A stretch of 37,984 nucleotides of DNA from positions 1 to 37,984 of the forward strand of contig DJQK01000152.1 of assembly GCA_002437575.1 (NCBI GenBank), read 5' to 3'. The notes under the pieces are model-generated. The model had not been told where the DNA came from. It saw only the letters and a list, made by a program, of their open reading frames with translations, and did not search any database. The position numbers and the translations under genes are program-made. Source of the stretch: Clostridiales bacterium UBA6388. Its GTDB lineage: Bacteria > Bacillota > Clostridia > Oscillospirales > Oscillospiraceae. Numbering within the stretch: the first letter of the stretch is position 1; each line of letters opens with the position of its first letter. Positions 7,471-14,844 of the stretch are shown piece by piece.

Positions 7471-8760
7471 ATGCTGAAAAAGATCGTCCCTGTCGTCCTC
7501 GCCCTGCTCCTCGTTCTGCCCATCTGCACCGGCGCTTTTGCCGAAGACGCGCAGGAGGTCGTAGAGCTTCCCGCCGTCGTCACGCCGATGGAAAATCCCG
7601 CGGAAGAAGCGCCAGAAGAAGAATCTCCGGAAGCAGAAGAGGCTTCCTCTCTTGCCGCGCTCTTTGAAGCGTTTCGTGCCGAGCGGAATTTGACCGAAAG
7701 CAATTTTGCCGTCAGCTACTACGACACCGTCACCGGCGAAAGCTACGACTGGAACGAGACGCACATGATGGTCGCGGCCAGCACGTTTAAGCTTCCGTTG
7801 AATCTCTACTACTATGAAAAGGAAAACGCGGGGGAATTAGCGCCCGACACGCTCATCACGCAGGGCGGCGCGACGCTCGATCTGTGCCACTATTTGAGCA
7901 TCGTCGAGTCGAACAACGAAATTTCCCACGCGCTTTTGTACCGCATCGGAACGTTTCCGGAGTATAAAGAGGCCATGCGGAAGTATTTCACGATGACCGA
8001 TGATGAAATTGATCCCAAGTACTACCAGAACAACTACTACTGCACGCGCATGATGATGGACACGCTCAAATACCTCTACGAGCGGCAAGACGATTTTCCA
8101 GAGCTCATCGACTATATGAAAAAGGCCAATCCCCAGAACGGCTATTTCCGGGCAAAGGTCACCGAGATGGACGTCGCGCACAAGTACGGAAGCTTTGAGG
8201 GCGCGGAAAATGACGTCGGCATTTTTTACGCCGAGCATCCGTTCCTGCTGGCCGTGTACACGCAGGGCGTCGGGGAAGCGGTCGTGCAGGACGCGGCCCG
8301 GCTTGCCGCCGACTATAACGCGCAGCAGACGGAAAATTACAAGCAGCAGCAATTGCAGGAGCAGCTGGACGCCTTCGAGGCCGAAAAGGAAGCCCGCATG
8401 GCGCAGGCCGAGCAATTGGCCGAACAGGCAAGGCTCTCGCTGCAAGCGCAGCGGGAAACGGAGAAAAAGGCCGCGCAGGAGGCTGTTCTGCCAGAAGCGG
8501 CGGACAATGCGCCGGAAGCCGCCGCACCGGAAGCATCCTCAGAAGATGCGGAAAAGCCCGCCTCCGTGTTCCAATTCAACCCCGATAATTTTGATTGGTG
8601 GATGCTCGCCGTGGCTGCGGCAGTGCTGGTTCTGGGCAGCGGCGGTGTGCTGCTCATCTGGAAGACCGGCAAACTGAAGGAGCTCTCCAAAAACGCCGAA
8701 CAGGACGACGCCGACGAGAACGACGCCGACATACAGCCGCCGGTATCAAAAAATCAATAA
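7471..8760 (+). CDS. Membrane-anchored serine hydrolase with class A beta-lactamase fold
   Basis: Secreted 429-residue protein. A signal peptide covers about residues 1-25 (MLKKIV, hydrophobic core, AFAED), followed by an acidic linker (30-60). The catalytic domain shows the three penicilloyl-serine transferase motifs: S104-T-F-K107, S147-N-N149 and K238-Y-G240. No EXXLN omega-loop motif is visible, so true beta-lactam hydrolysis is doubtful; a peptidoglycan peptidase or binding role is as likely. A Glu/Gln/Ala-rich coiled coil (about 275-350), one membrane helix (about 370-392) and an acidic cytoplasmic tail follow, so the enzyme is tethered to the outer face of the membrane. The start at 7471 is chosen for the signal peptide and a weak GGAAG site; an ATG at 7354 would precede the promoter. 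Confidence 0.85.
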   Translation: MLKKIVPVVLALLLVLPICTGAFAEDAQEVVELPAVVTPMENPAEEAPEEESPEAEEASSLAALFEAFRAERNLTESNFAVSYYDTVTGESYDWNETHMMVAASTFKLPLNLYYYEKENAGELAPDTLITQGGATLDLCHYLSIVESNNEISHALLYRIGTFPEYKEAMRKYFTMTDDEIDPKYYQNNYYCTRMMMDTLKYLYERQDDFPELIDYMKKANPQNGYFRAKVTEMDVAHKYGSFEGAENDVGIFYAEHPFLLAVYTQGVGEAVVQDAARLAADYNAQQTENYKQQQLQEQLDAFEAEKEARMAQAEQLAEQARLSLQAQRETEKKAAQEAVLPEAADNAPEAAAPEASSEDAEKPASVFQFNPDNFDWWMLAVAAAVLVLGSGGVLLIWKTGKLKELSKNAEQDDADENDADIQPPVSKNQ

Positions 8761-8775
8761 CTACCCCCCACGGAT

Positions 8776-8805
8776 AAAATCTCTCCGGTTTCGGAGAGAT
8801 TTTTC
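8776..8805 (+). terminator. Rho-independent terminator of the serine hydrolase gene
   Basis: Twelve-base-pair stem (8776-8787 with 8792-8803), 4-base loop, with T's at 8800-8804, 15 bases after the stop codon. Confidence 0.85.
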
Positions 8806-8834
8806 TTGCATTCTGCGTTCCCATATGTTATACT
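8806..8834 (+). promoter_or_regulatory. Promoter of the abrB-like/ABC exporter operon
   Basis: -35 TTGCAT (8806-8811), 17-base spacer, -10 TATACT (8829-8834). It begins directly after the preceding terminator and 33 bases before the AbrB-like start. Confidence 0.8.
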
Positions 8835-8867
8835 GCGTATGAAAAGTTATACTAAGGAGGAATCGTA

Positions 8868-9107
8868 ATGCCAATGCAGTTTCCGAAAGGAAAGTTCATC
8901 AGCATGGTCAAGGTCGGCGAAAAGGGCCAGATCGTGATCCCCAAGGGTGCGCGCGATCTGTTCTCCATCCAGCCGGGAGACAATCTTCTGCTGTTGGCCG
9001 ATGTGGAAAAGGGCATTGCGCTCGTGCCGTCGGAATCTCTCGACACGCCCGCGGCGCTGTTTCAGCTGGGAAAGGAAGCGAGTCAGAATGACGATCCTCA
9101 GGACTGA
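8868..9107 (+). CDS. AbrB/MazE/SpoVT-family DNA-binding regulator
   Basis: Small transition-state-regulator type protein (79 aa). The swapped-hairpin DNA-binding domain occupies about residues 12-53, with the typical VGEKGQIVIPKGARDLFSIQPGD pattern split over two strands, and a short tail follows. The ATG has AAGGAGG 6 bases upstream. It is the first gene of an operon with an ABC exporter and overlaps the ATPase start by 20 bases, so it most likely autoregulates the transporter genes. No toxin gene accompanies it, which argues against a MazE-type antitoxin role. Effector unknown. Confidence 0.92.
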   Translation: MPMQFPKGKFISMVKVGEKGQIVIPKGARDLFSIQPGDNLLLLADVEKGIALVPSESLDTPAALFQLGKEASQNDDPQD

Positions 9108-9939
9108 GGGCCTGTGTAAGCAGTACCCCGCATTCCGCCTTCACGACGTGTCGTTTTCCATCGAGGAAGGCCGCATCATGGGCCTCATCGGCAGAAACGG
9201 CGCGGGCAAAACGACGACGATCAAAGCGATGCTGCGCCTCATCCGGCCGGACGGCGGGATCACCAAATTTCTGGGAGAGCCAGTCGACGACGACGCGGCA
9301 GCGCTTCGCCGGGCGGCGGGCTATGTGTCGGGAGACCTCTGCTATTATCCGCGCAAAACGCTCGCGCAGCTCACCGCCGTCACGAAAAGCTTCTACGCAG
9401 ACTGGGACGACGCGCGGTATGCGTCGCTCTTGACGCGCTTTTCGCTGGTGGATACCAAGCGCGTGTGCGAGCTTTCGGCGGGCATGAAGGTCAAGTATCA
9501 GCTGGCCTGCGCGTTATCGCACGGGGCAAGGCTCCTGATTTTGGACGAGCCCACGTCAGGGCTCGACCCTGTGTCCAGAGACGATCTTTTGGAGCTTCTG
9601 CGCACGCTTTGCGAAAAAGACGGCGTGTCGGTGCTGTTTTCCACGCACATCACGTCCGATCTGGACGCCTGCGCCGACGATGTGACGTATTTGCAGCGTG
9701 GGACCGTCGCGGCCAGCTGCCGCCTCGCCGATTTCACCGCGCCGTGGAAAACGCTCATGGGCGCGGAGACTTCCCTGACGCCGGAGCTGAAAGCACATCT
9801 TCGCGGCCTTCGCGTGCACCGGGGAGAATTTGAGGCGCTATATCCCTCGGACGCTCCCTGCCCCGTGGGCTGCCGGGAAGAGGCCGCCGATCTGCAAACG
9901 GTGATGGTATTTCTGGAACGGGAGGTGCAGGAAGGGTGA
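9088..9939 (+). CDS. ABC transporter ATP-binding protein (ABC-2 exporter type)
   Basis: ATPase subunit (283 aa) that powers an ABC-2-type exporter. Walker A GRNGAGKT is at residues 35-42, signature LSAGM at 129-133, Walker B LLILDEPTSGLD from 149, and the switch histidine at 187 (STHITSD). The Q-loop glutamine is absent, as in YtrB-type ATPases. The C-terminal 80 residues are specific to this subgroup. The ATG at 9088 lies inside the end of the AbrB-like gene and follows AAAGGAAG. The stop overlaps the permease GTG by 4 bases. YtrA/YtrB-like systems often export peptides or respond to envelope stress; the substrate here is unknown. Confidence 0.93.
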   Translation: MTILRTEGLCKQYPAFRLHDVSFSIEEGRIMGLIGRNGAGKTTTIKAMLRLIRPDGGITKFLGEPVDDDAAALRRAAGYVSGDLCYYPRKTLAQLTAVTKSFYADWDDARYASLLTRFSLVDTKRVCELSAGMKVKYQLACALSHGARLLILDEPTSGLDPVSRDDLLELLRTLCEKDGVSVLFSTHITSDLDACADDVTYLQRGTVAASCRLADFTAPWKTLMGAETSLTPELKAHLRGLRVHRGEFEALYPSDAPCPVGCREEAADLQTVMVFLEREVQEG

Positions 9940-10580
9940 CACTTCTGAAAAAAGAGTGGAAGCTCGTGATGATGCCGGTGCCGCTGTTGTTTCTGCTTTT
10001 GAGCGCGCTGGTGCTGGTCCCGAACTATCCGTATTACGTGACGTTTTTCTACACCACGCTCGGCATTTTCCTCATGCTCCAGTCGGCGCGGGAAAACCGC
10101 GATCTATACTACATGGCGCTGCTGCCGGTCACAAAGCGCGAGATGGTGAAGGCGCGGTTCTTGCTCGTTTTGTCGGTCGAGGGCTTGCAGATGCTCGTCT
10201 GCATTCCGTTTCTGCTGCTCCGGGCCAGCTATGGGGAACTCAAAAACGCCGTCGGCATCGAGGCGAACATCGCGTTTCTGGGACTTTCTCTGGTGCTGCT
10301 CGGGCTTTTTAACCGCATTTTCTTCCCGATGCACTACAAAAACGCGTATGATCTCGGAAAGCCCTTCATCGTCTCCAGCGCCGTTCTGGCCGTTTCCATC
10401 TTCGTTCTGGAGGCCTTGCAGCACGTGCTGCCGTATTTCAGCACCGTCTGCGACAGCTACGCGCCGGAAGATCAGCTGCGCCAGCTGCCCGTTCTTCTTG
10501 GCGGCGCGGCCATATTCGCCCTGCTGACGCTTCGAAGCTACCGGCTGAGCGTTTCGCGGTTTGAAAAGGCGGACCTATAA
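9936..10580 (+). CDS. ABC-2 type transporter permease subunit
   Basis: Integral membrane protein (214 aa) with about six hydrophobic segments (near residues 13-32, 34-50, 80-97, 110-128, 143-160, 185-200). It fits the small ABC-2 permease group seen with YtrB/BcrA-like ATPases. The sequence between helices contains the LLPVTKREMVKARF loop typical of these permeases. It starts with GTG inside a GTGA overlap with the ATPase, so the two are translationally coupled. A terminator follows at once. Substrate not predictable. Confidence 0.85.
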   Translation: MTLLKKEWKLVMMPVPLLFLLLSALVLVPNYPYYVTFFYTTLGIFLMLQSARENRDLYYMALLPVTKREMVKARFLLVLSVEGLQMLVCIPFLLLRASYGELKNAVGIEANIAFLGLSLVLLGLFNRIFFPMHYKNAYDLGKPFIVSSAVLAVSIFVLEALQHVLPYFSTVCDSYAPEDQLRQLPVLLGGAAIFALLTLRSYRLSVSRFEKADL

Positions 10581-10586
10581 GCGCAA

Positions 10587-10625
10587 AGATCCTCCGTATG
10601 GCTTTCATACGGAGGATTTCTTTTA
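10587..10625 (+). terminator. Terminator between converging permease and ricT genes
   Basis: Twelve-base-pair stem (10589-10600 with 10606-10617), 5-base loop, followed on the plus strand by TTCTTTTA. The T-run contains the ricT stop codon. The minus-strand side is poorer in T. Confidence 0.75.
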
Positions 10626-12212
10626 TTCACTCTGCCCGGGCGCCTGCGCGTTTCCGTTTCCCGGCTTATTGCCGCGATACCGGCGGCGGCGCGGGCGGCG
10701 GGGCGCGTTGGGATCTGCTTCCGGTTTTTCGCCCTGCGGCTTTTGGCCCGGCTGCTTACCCGGCTGCGGCTTTTTCTCGCCGTTCGGGCGGCTTTGGCGG
10801 GGCTTTTGCTCGTTCGGGCGCTTGTCGCGTCTTGGCTCGGGCTTTTTCTCCGCGGGCTTGTCGGTGGCCTTTTCCGTCTGCGGCTTGGCCTCGGGCGCAC
10901 CGTCTTGCCCTTTTCCGCGGCGGCGGCGGCGCGGGCGGCGGGTCTGCTTTTCACCGGATCCTTCCGCTTCCGGCTGCGCGGACGCATCGGCCTGCTCGGC
11001 GGGCTGCGGCGCTTCAAACAGCTCCTTCTTCGCGGCGAACATACTCTCCTGATCGAAGCTGCTGACCTGATCGGGATAGATCAGCTCCGGCAGCGGCTCA
11101 AACTCGTCTTCCTTCGGCTGCACCTTGCGCGGCTTCGAGGAAATGGGGGCCAGATCCTTCGGGATGGGCGGGTCGTTTTTCCGCGCCTTGCCGTTTCTGA
11201 GCACGCAGATGTCGCAGTTTTTGTAGCAGCCGATCGTCTCGGGGCTGTCTTCCATGCGCACCTTCACGCACTGGCGCAGAAGATTGACCTCCGTCACCGT
11301 GCCGCGGCCATCGGGCGTGTCGACGAACGACTCGTTCTTGGGCGCGGTCTTGAGAAGATCCTCATACGCCTCCTGCTCGTATTTGAGGCAGCACATGAGC
11401 CGCCCGCACGTGCCGGAAATTTTCGTCGGGTTCAGGCTGAGGTTCTGCGTCTTGGCCATTTTGATGGAGACCGGCTGGAAATCGTCGAGGAATTCCTTGC
11501 AGCAGAACGGTCTTCCGCACACGCCGAGTCCGCCGACCATCTTCGCCTTGTCCCGCACGCCGATCTGCCGCAGCTCGATGCGCGTGCGGAACGCCGAGGC
11601 AAGGTCCTTGACCAGCTCGCGGAAATCCACGCGGCCGTCGGCGGTGAAGAAGAAGAGGATCTTGCTGCCGTCGAACGCGGCCTCAGCCGAGACCAGCTGC
11701 ATTTCCAGCTTGTGGTCGGCGATCTTCTGCTGGCAGACCGCAAAGGCCCGCTTTTCCTTCTCCTGATTTTCCTGATTGATGCGCTCGTCCTGCTCGGTGG
11801 CCATGCGGAGCACCCTGCGCAGCGGCGGCACGATCTCGCTTGTTTTCACCTCGTGGCACGGGCCTGCGCAGATGCCGTATTCGTCGCCCCGGGCGGTCTC
11901 AATGATCACGTGGTCTCCCGTTTCCGGGCGCAGCTCGCCGGGGTCAAAGAAATACGTCTTGGCGTTGCTGCGGAAGCGGATATCCACGACCGTCACGCAT
12001 TCCGGCGTATCCGCAGGCTTTTCCTCGGGTGCTTTGTCCCCGGCGGCCTGCAGCTCGTCCTGCACCTGCGCGAGCTCCTCCTGCGCCTGGGCGATCTCTT
12101 CTGCCGCGGCGGATGCTTCCGATGCGGCGGGGTCTTCTATTGCTTCCTGCTGCGCAAGCGCCGCCTCTTCCGGCTCCTGCGCACTCAGATCCATTGTCCG
12201 TTCTTCGTCCAT
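10623..12212 (-). CDS. ricT: RicT/YaaT-type PSP1 domain protein with long tails
   Basis: PSP1-domain protein (529 aa) of the RicT (YaaT) family. In Bacillus, RicT with RicA and RicF binds iron-sulfur clusters, promotes RNase Y mRNA processing and is needed for sporulation. The conserved core is roughly residues 70-330, with the cysteine motifs CGRPFCCKEFL and CGRLMCC. The N-terminal 65 residues are an acidic Ala/Glu/Gln coiled-coil-like extension. The C-terminal 130 or so are a basic, Pro/Arg/Lys-rich disordered tail with several RRPRRRR runs. The core alone is near the usual length of about 270 residues. The start is chosen for GGGAG just before ATG; an ATG four codons upstream has no site. 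It follows holB by 22 bases, a widely conserved pairing. Confidence 0.93.
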   Translation of the reverse strand: MDEERTMDLSAQEPEEAALAQQEAIEDPAASEASAAAEEIAQAQEELAQVQDELQAAGDKAPEEKPADTPECVTVVDIRFRSNAKTYFFDPGELRPETGDHVIIETARGDEYGICAGPCHEVKTSEIVPPLRRVLRMATEQDERINQENQEKEKRAFAVCQQKIADHKLEMQLVSAEAAFDGSKILFFFTADGRVDFRELVKDLASAFRTRIELRQIGVRDKAKMVGGLGVCGRPFCCKEFLDDFQPVSIKMAKTQNLSLNPTKISGTCGRLMCCLKYEQEAYEDLLKTAPKNESFVDTPDGRGTVTEVNLLRQCVKVRMEDSPETIGCYKNCDICVLRNGKARKNDPPIPKDLAPISSKPRKVQPKEDEFEPLPELIYPDQVSSFDQESMFAAKKELFEAPQPAEQADASAQPEAEGSGEKQTRRPRRRRRGKGQDGAPEAKPQTEKATDKPAEKKPEPRRDKRPNEQKPRQSRPNGEKKPQPGKQPGQKPQGEKPEADPNAPRRPRRRRYRGNKPGNGNAQAPGQSE

Positions 12213-12234
12213 AGTGTCTCCCATCTATTTACAA

Positions 12235-13188
12235 TTATCGTAATCTCACACACAGCTCTCCAACGACGGCCCCGACGCCGACGTTTCCTGCCAAATCGTC
12301 CGATGCCTGCCGCAAAAGCTCTGCCGCAGCAAAAATTTCCGCGCCGGTCCTGCCGCGCAGCAGCGCCTTTCCCGTCTCGTCCGGAGAAATCGCCCCGGCT
12401 CTGGCCCGTAGGGCAAGGCACAAAAGCCGCCTCGTCTGCGCCAGCACTTCCGTCAGCTGTCCGCGTCCGGCCTTTTCCATCGGCACGAGCGTCTGCAATA
12501 AACCCCACGCGTCGCGCGCTGCAAAGGCCGCTGCAAGCGCCAGCGCCTGCGGCGAAACGAGCTGGCCGCGCAGACTCTCGCACGCAGGGCCAAGAAAGCC
12601 CTCCGCCTGCTCCAGCGCCCGGCGCAGCTCGTCTTCCCGCTTTTCCGGAAAGCGGTTTCGCAGCTCCGGCAGCGCCTCCTCCGGCGCAAGAGGGGAGAGC
12701 TGCAGCTGCACGGCGCGGCTTCGGATCGTCGGCAAAAGCGTTTCCGCGCTCGTCGTGAGGATCAGGAACACCGCATACTCGGGCGGCTCTTCGAGAATTT
12801 TCAGCAGCGCGTTCTGCGACGGCTCACCCAGATCCTGCCCGCGCGGGAGGATGTAGACCTTCTTTCGTCCCTCGTTGGGCCGGATGAACACGTCGCTTCG
12901 CGCCTGGCGGACGATATCGACAGCGACGTTCTTATGCTCCGTGTCGTCGACCGTCACAACGTCCGGATGCTGGTTTGTCAACACCTTGCGGCACGCCGGG
13001 CACACGCCGCAGCCGGGGTCGTTTTCCCGCCGGCATTCAAAGGCCGCCGCCATCATAAGCGCCAGCGTATGCCGCCCGGAGCCCTCGGGGCCGCACAGAA
13101 GATAGCAGTGCGAGGTTTTTCCCTGCCGGAAGGACGCCTGCAGACGGCTTTTCAGCGCGTCGTTTCCGAGAAAACCGCCAAAGTCCAT
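12235..13188 (-). CDS. holB: DNA polymerase III delta' subunit
   Basis: Clamp-loader subunit (317 aa) that helps load the beta clamp during replication. The AAA+ N-terminal domain has a Walker-A-like GPEGSGRHT at 33-41 where Lys is replaced by Arg, as expected for the ATPase-inactive delta' subunit. Zinc-module cysteines are at 52, 60, 63 and 66. The downstream ALLKILEEPP motif and the SRAVQL sensor region are present. The ATG at 13188 is preceded by AAAGGAGGG; upstream in-frame starts lie in promoter DNA. It is the first gene of the holB-ricT unit. Confidence 0.95.
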   Translation of the reverse strand: MDFGGFLGNDALKSRLQASFRQGKTSHCYLLCGPEGSGRHTLALMMAAAFECRRENDPGCGVCPACRKVLTNQHPDVVTVDDTEHKNVAVDIVRQARSDVFIRPNEGRKKVYILPRGQDLGEPSQNALLKILEEPPEYAVFLILTTSAETLLPTIRSRAVQLQLSPLAPEEALPELRNRFPEKREDELRRALEQAEGFLGPACESLRGQLVSPQALALAAAFAARDAWGLLQTLVPMEKAGRGQLTEVLAQTRRLLCLALRARAGAISPDETGKALLRGRTGAEIFAAAELLRQASDDLAGNVGVGAVVGELCVRLR

Positions 13189-13225
13189 CGAAGCTTCCCT
13201 CCTTTGCCTGAAAACCAGTTTCCTG

Positions 13226-13253
13226 ATTGTATAGTATACCAAGAAATTGTCCA
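13226..13253 (-). promoter_or_regulatory. Probable promoter of holB-ricT
   Basis: Minus strand: -35 TGGACA (13248-13253), 16-base spacer, -10 TACAAT (13226-13231), about 37 bases before the holB start. Confidence 0.55.
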
Positions 13254-13358
13254 TCGCGCTACTGTTTTTTTCGTCCGTTTCCGCACAGTGTGCCGCACCC
13301 GTTTTGTTCCGCATTGTCGAATGATTTGCGATCCGTTTCGTGTTTGCCGCAAAAGCGC

Positions 13359-13387
13359 TTGACTTTTCCTGTCCCAGTCGTTATTCT
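13359..13387 (+). promoter_or_regulatory. Promoter of the solute-binding lipoprotein gene
   Basis: -35 TTGACT (13359-13364), 17-base spacer, -10 TATTCT (13382-13387), 35 bases before the chosen start. The remaining roughly 170 bases between holB and this gene hold only the two divergent promoters. Confidence 0.75.
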
Positions 13388-13422
13388 AATTTCAGAATCA
13401 CCATATGACAGGAGACATGAAC

Positions 13423-14583
13423 ATGAACCGAAGAATGCTTGCGCTTCTGCTTGCACTCGTTCTGATCGCCGGTTTGATGACCGGCTGCGCGTCCGGCCGG
13501 ACCGGAACCGCCGCGCCCGAACCGGCGCAGACCGAGACCGCGTCCGAGAAGTCCTCTGCGGAAGCCGCTCCCGCGGAAGAAGCCGCACCCGAAAGCGCCG
13601 AATTTACCGACAGTCTGGGAAGGACCATCACCCTTCCCGCGCAGATCACGCGCATCGCGCCCAGCGGCGCCGTTGCCACGATGATGCTTGCCGCCATCGC
13701 GCCGGAGCACATGGTCACCGTCAGCGCCACGCCCAGCGAACGCCAGATGGCGTATCTGCCCGCGAACCTTGCCGCGCTTCCCGAGACCGGTCAGATGTAC
13801 GGCAGCAAGGCCAATCTGAATCTGGAGACGCTGCTCGCCGCCGACCCGCAGGTCATCATCGACCTCGGCGACAAGAAGGGCGATATGGCGGCCGACCTCG
13901 ACGCTTTGCAGGAGCAGATCGGCATCCCCGTCATCTTTATCGAAGCAGACCTTCCCCATATGGCAGCCGCGTTCCGCACGCTGGGCTCGCTTCTGTCCGG
14001 CAAGCTGGACCGCGGTGAAGAAATCGCCAGCCTCATTGACCGCACCACTTCGATGGCAGCGGAGAATTCTGCAAAGATCACCGACGATATGCGCGTCCGC
14101 GTCCTGTATACCACCGGCGAAGACGGCCTCGGCACGAACGCGGCCGGTTCCACGCAGGCGCAGGTCCTCGATCTGGTCGGCGTTGAAAACGCGATCAAAG
14201 TTGAGGACGTCAGCAGCAAGGGCGGCGGCAACATCATCAGCCTGGAGCAGCTGTACAACTTCGATCCCGATGTGATCGTTTTTGCGGAAAACAGCATCTA
14301 CGACACCGCAGCAAGCGACCCCGCCTGGGCGCAGCTGACCGCGATCTCGACCGGCAAGTACTATGAGGTCCCCGGCGTACCGTACAACTGGCTCTCCGGC
14401 CCTCCGTCGATGAACATGATCCTCGGCGTGTGGTGGCTCGGAAACCTCATCTACCCTGACATTTACGACTATGATATGTCAGCAATGACGCAGGAGATCT
14501 ATAAGACCCTCTGGAGCTACGATCTCACCGCCGACGAAACCGCCGCGCTTCTGGCAAACTCCACCCTGAAAGCCACACAGTAA
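13423..14583 (+). CDS. ABC transporter solute-binding lipoprotein (FepB/BtuF-like)
   Basis: Extracytoplasmic binding protein (386 aa) of the helical-backbone, TroA-like group that delivers iron chelates, corrinoids or related cargo to ABC importers. The signal peptide ends in a lipobox LMTGC with the lipidated Cys at 22; a Glu/Ala/Pro-rich linker follows to about 60. The binding domain begins at FTDSLGRTITLP and includes NLETLLAADPQVIIDLG and the conserved VPYNWLSGPPSMN region. The start is ATG 13423, 8 bases after GGAG; ATGs at 13405 and 13417 are too close to or before that site. No permease or ATPase is adjacent, so it is an orphan here. Cargo not determined. Confidence 0.88.
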   Translation: MNRRMLALLLALVLIAGLMTGCASGRTGTAAPEPAQTETASEKSSAEAAPAEEAAPESAEFTDSLGRTITLPAQITRIAPSGAVATMMLAAIAPEHMVTVSATPSERQMAYLPANLAALPETGQMYGSKANLNLETLLAADPQVIIDLGDKKGDMAADLDALQEQIGIPVIFIEADLPHMAAAFRTLGSLLSGKLDRGEEIASLIDRTTSMAAENSAKITDDMRVRVLYTTGEDGLGTNAAGSTQAQVLDLVGVENAIKVEDVSSKGGGNIISLEQLYNFDPDVIVFAENSIYDTAASDPAWAQLTAISTGKYYEVPGVPYNWLSGPPSMNMILGVWWLGNLIYPDIYDYDMSAMTQEIYKTLWSYDLTADETAALLANSTLKATQ

Positions 14584-14597
14584 GTCAAATACAAACG

Positions 14598-14626
14598 GGC
14601 CGCAGGACAATGTCCTGCGGCCTTTT
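14598..14626 (+). terminator. Rho-independent terminator after the solute-binding protein gene
   Basis: Perfect 11-bp stem (14598-14608 with 14612-14622), 3-base loop, four T's. Confidence 0.9.
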
Positions 14627-14649
14627 CGGTCTTACGTTAGTGCACCTTC

Positions 14650-14754
14650 TGTAGGGGCGGACGACTCTGTCCGCCCTTGGGCAGTACGAATTCGCCGCAG
14701 ATTATCGCGTTTCGAACATTTTCTGCCGGGCGGACAGAGGCGTCCGCCCCTACA
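14650..14754. repeat. Inverted repeat of two self-complementary GC-rich arms
   Basis: Two 27-base arms (14650-14676 and 14728-14754) are inverted copies of each other with one mismatch (position 14664). Each arm is itself a hairpin of the form GGGGCGGAC-N6-GTCCGCCC. The ends read TGTAGGGGCGG and CCGCCCCTACA. The 51 bases between them contain no gene. This looks like a pair of REP-type palindromes. A degenerate relative lies at 33375-33402. Confidence 0.8.
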
Positions 14755-14804
14755 AGCGCTGCTTTTTAGCAATGAAAAAACGCGGAAACCTGCTCGGGCA
14801 TGGC

Positions 14805-14831
14805 AAAAGGCCGGACATAAGTCCGGCCTTT
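14805..14831 (-). terminator. Terminator of the aminotransferase gene
   Basis: Minus strand: 11-bp stem (14806-14816 with 14821-14831), 4-base loop, ending in four T's, 13 bases after the stop codon. Confidence 0.75.
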
Positions 14832-14844
14832 GTTTTGACGTTTT

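Noticed and set aside
8868..9107. Antitoxin of a toxin-antitoxin pair
   Set aside because: No toxin-like gene adjoins; the following genes are an ABC transporter.
10743..12758. Plus-strand open frame of 671 codons over ricT and holB
   Set aside because: It lies antisense to two well-supported genes and is Arg/Leu/Ala-rich, as GC-rich shadows are.
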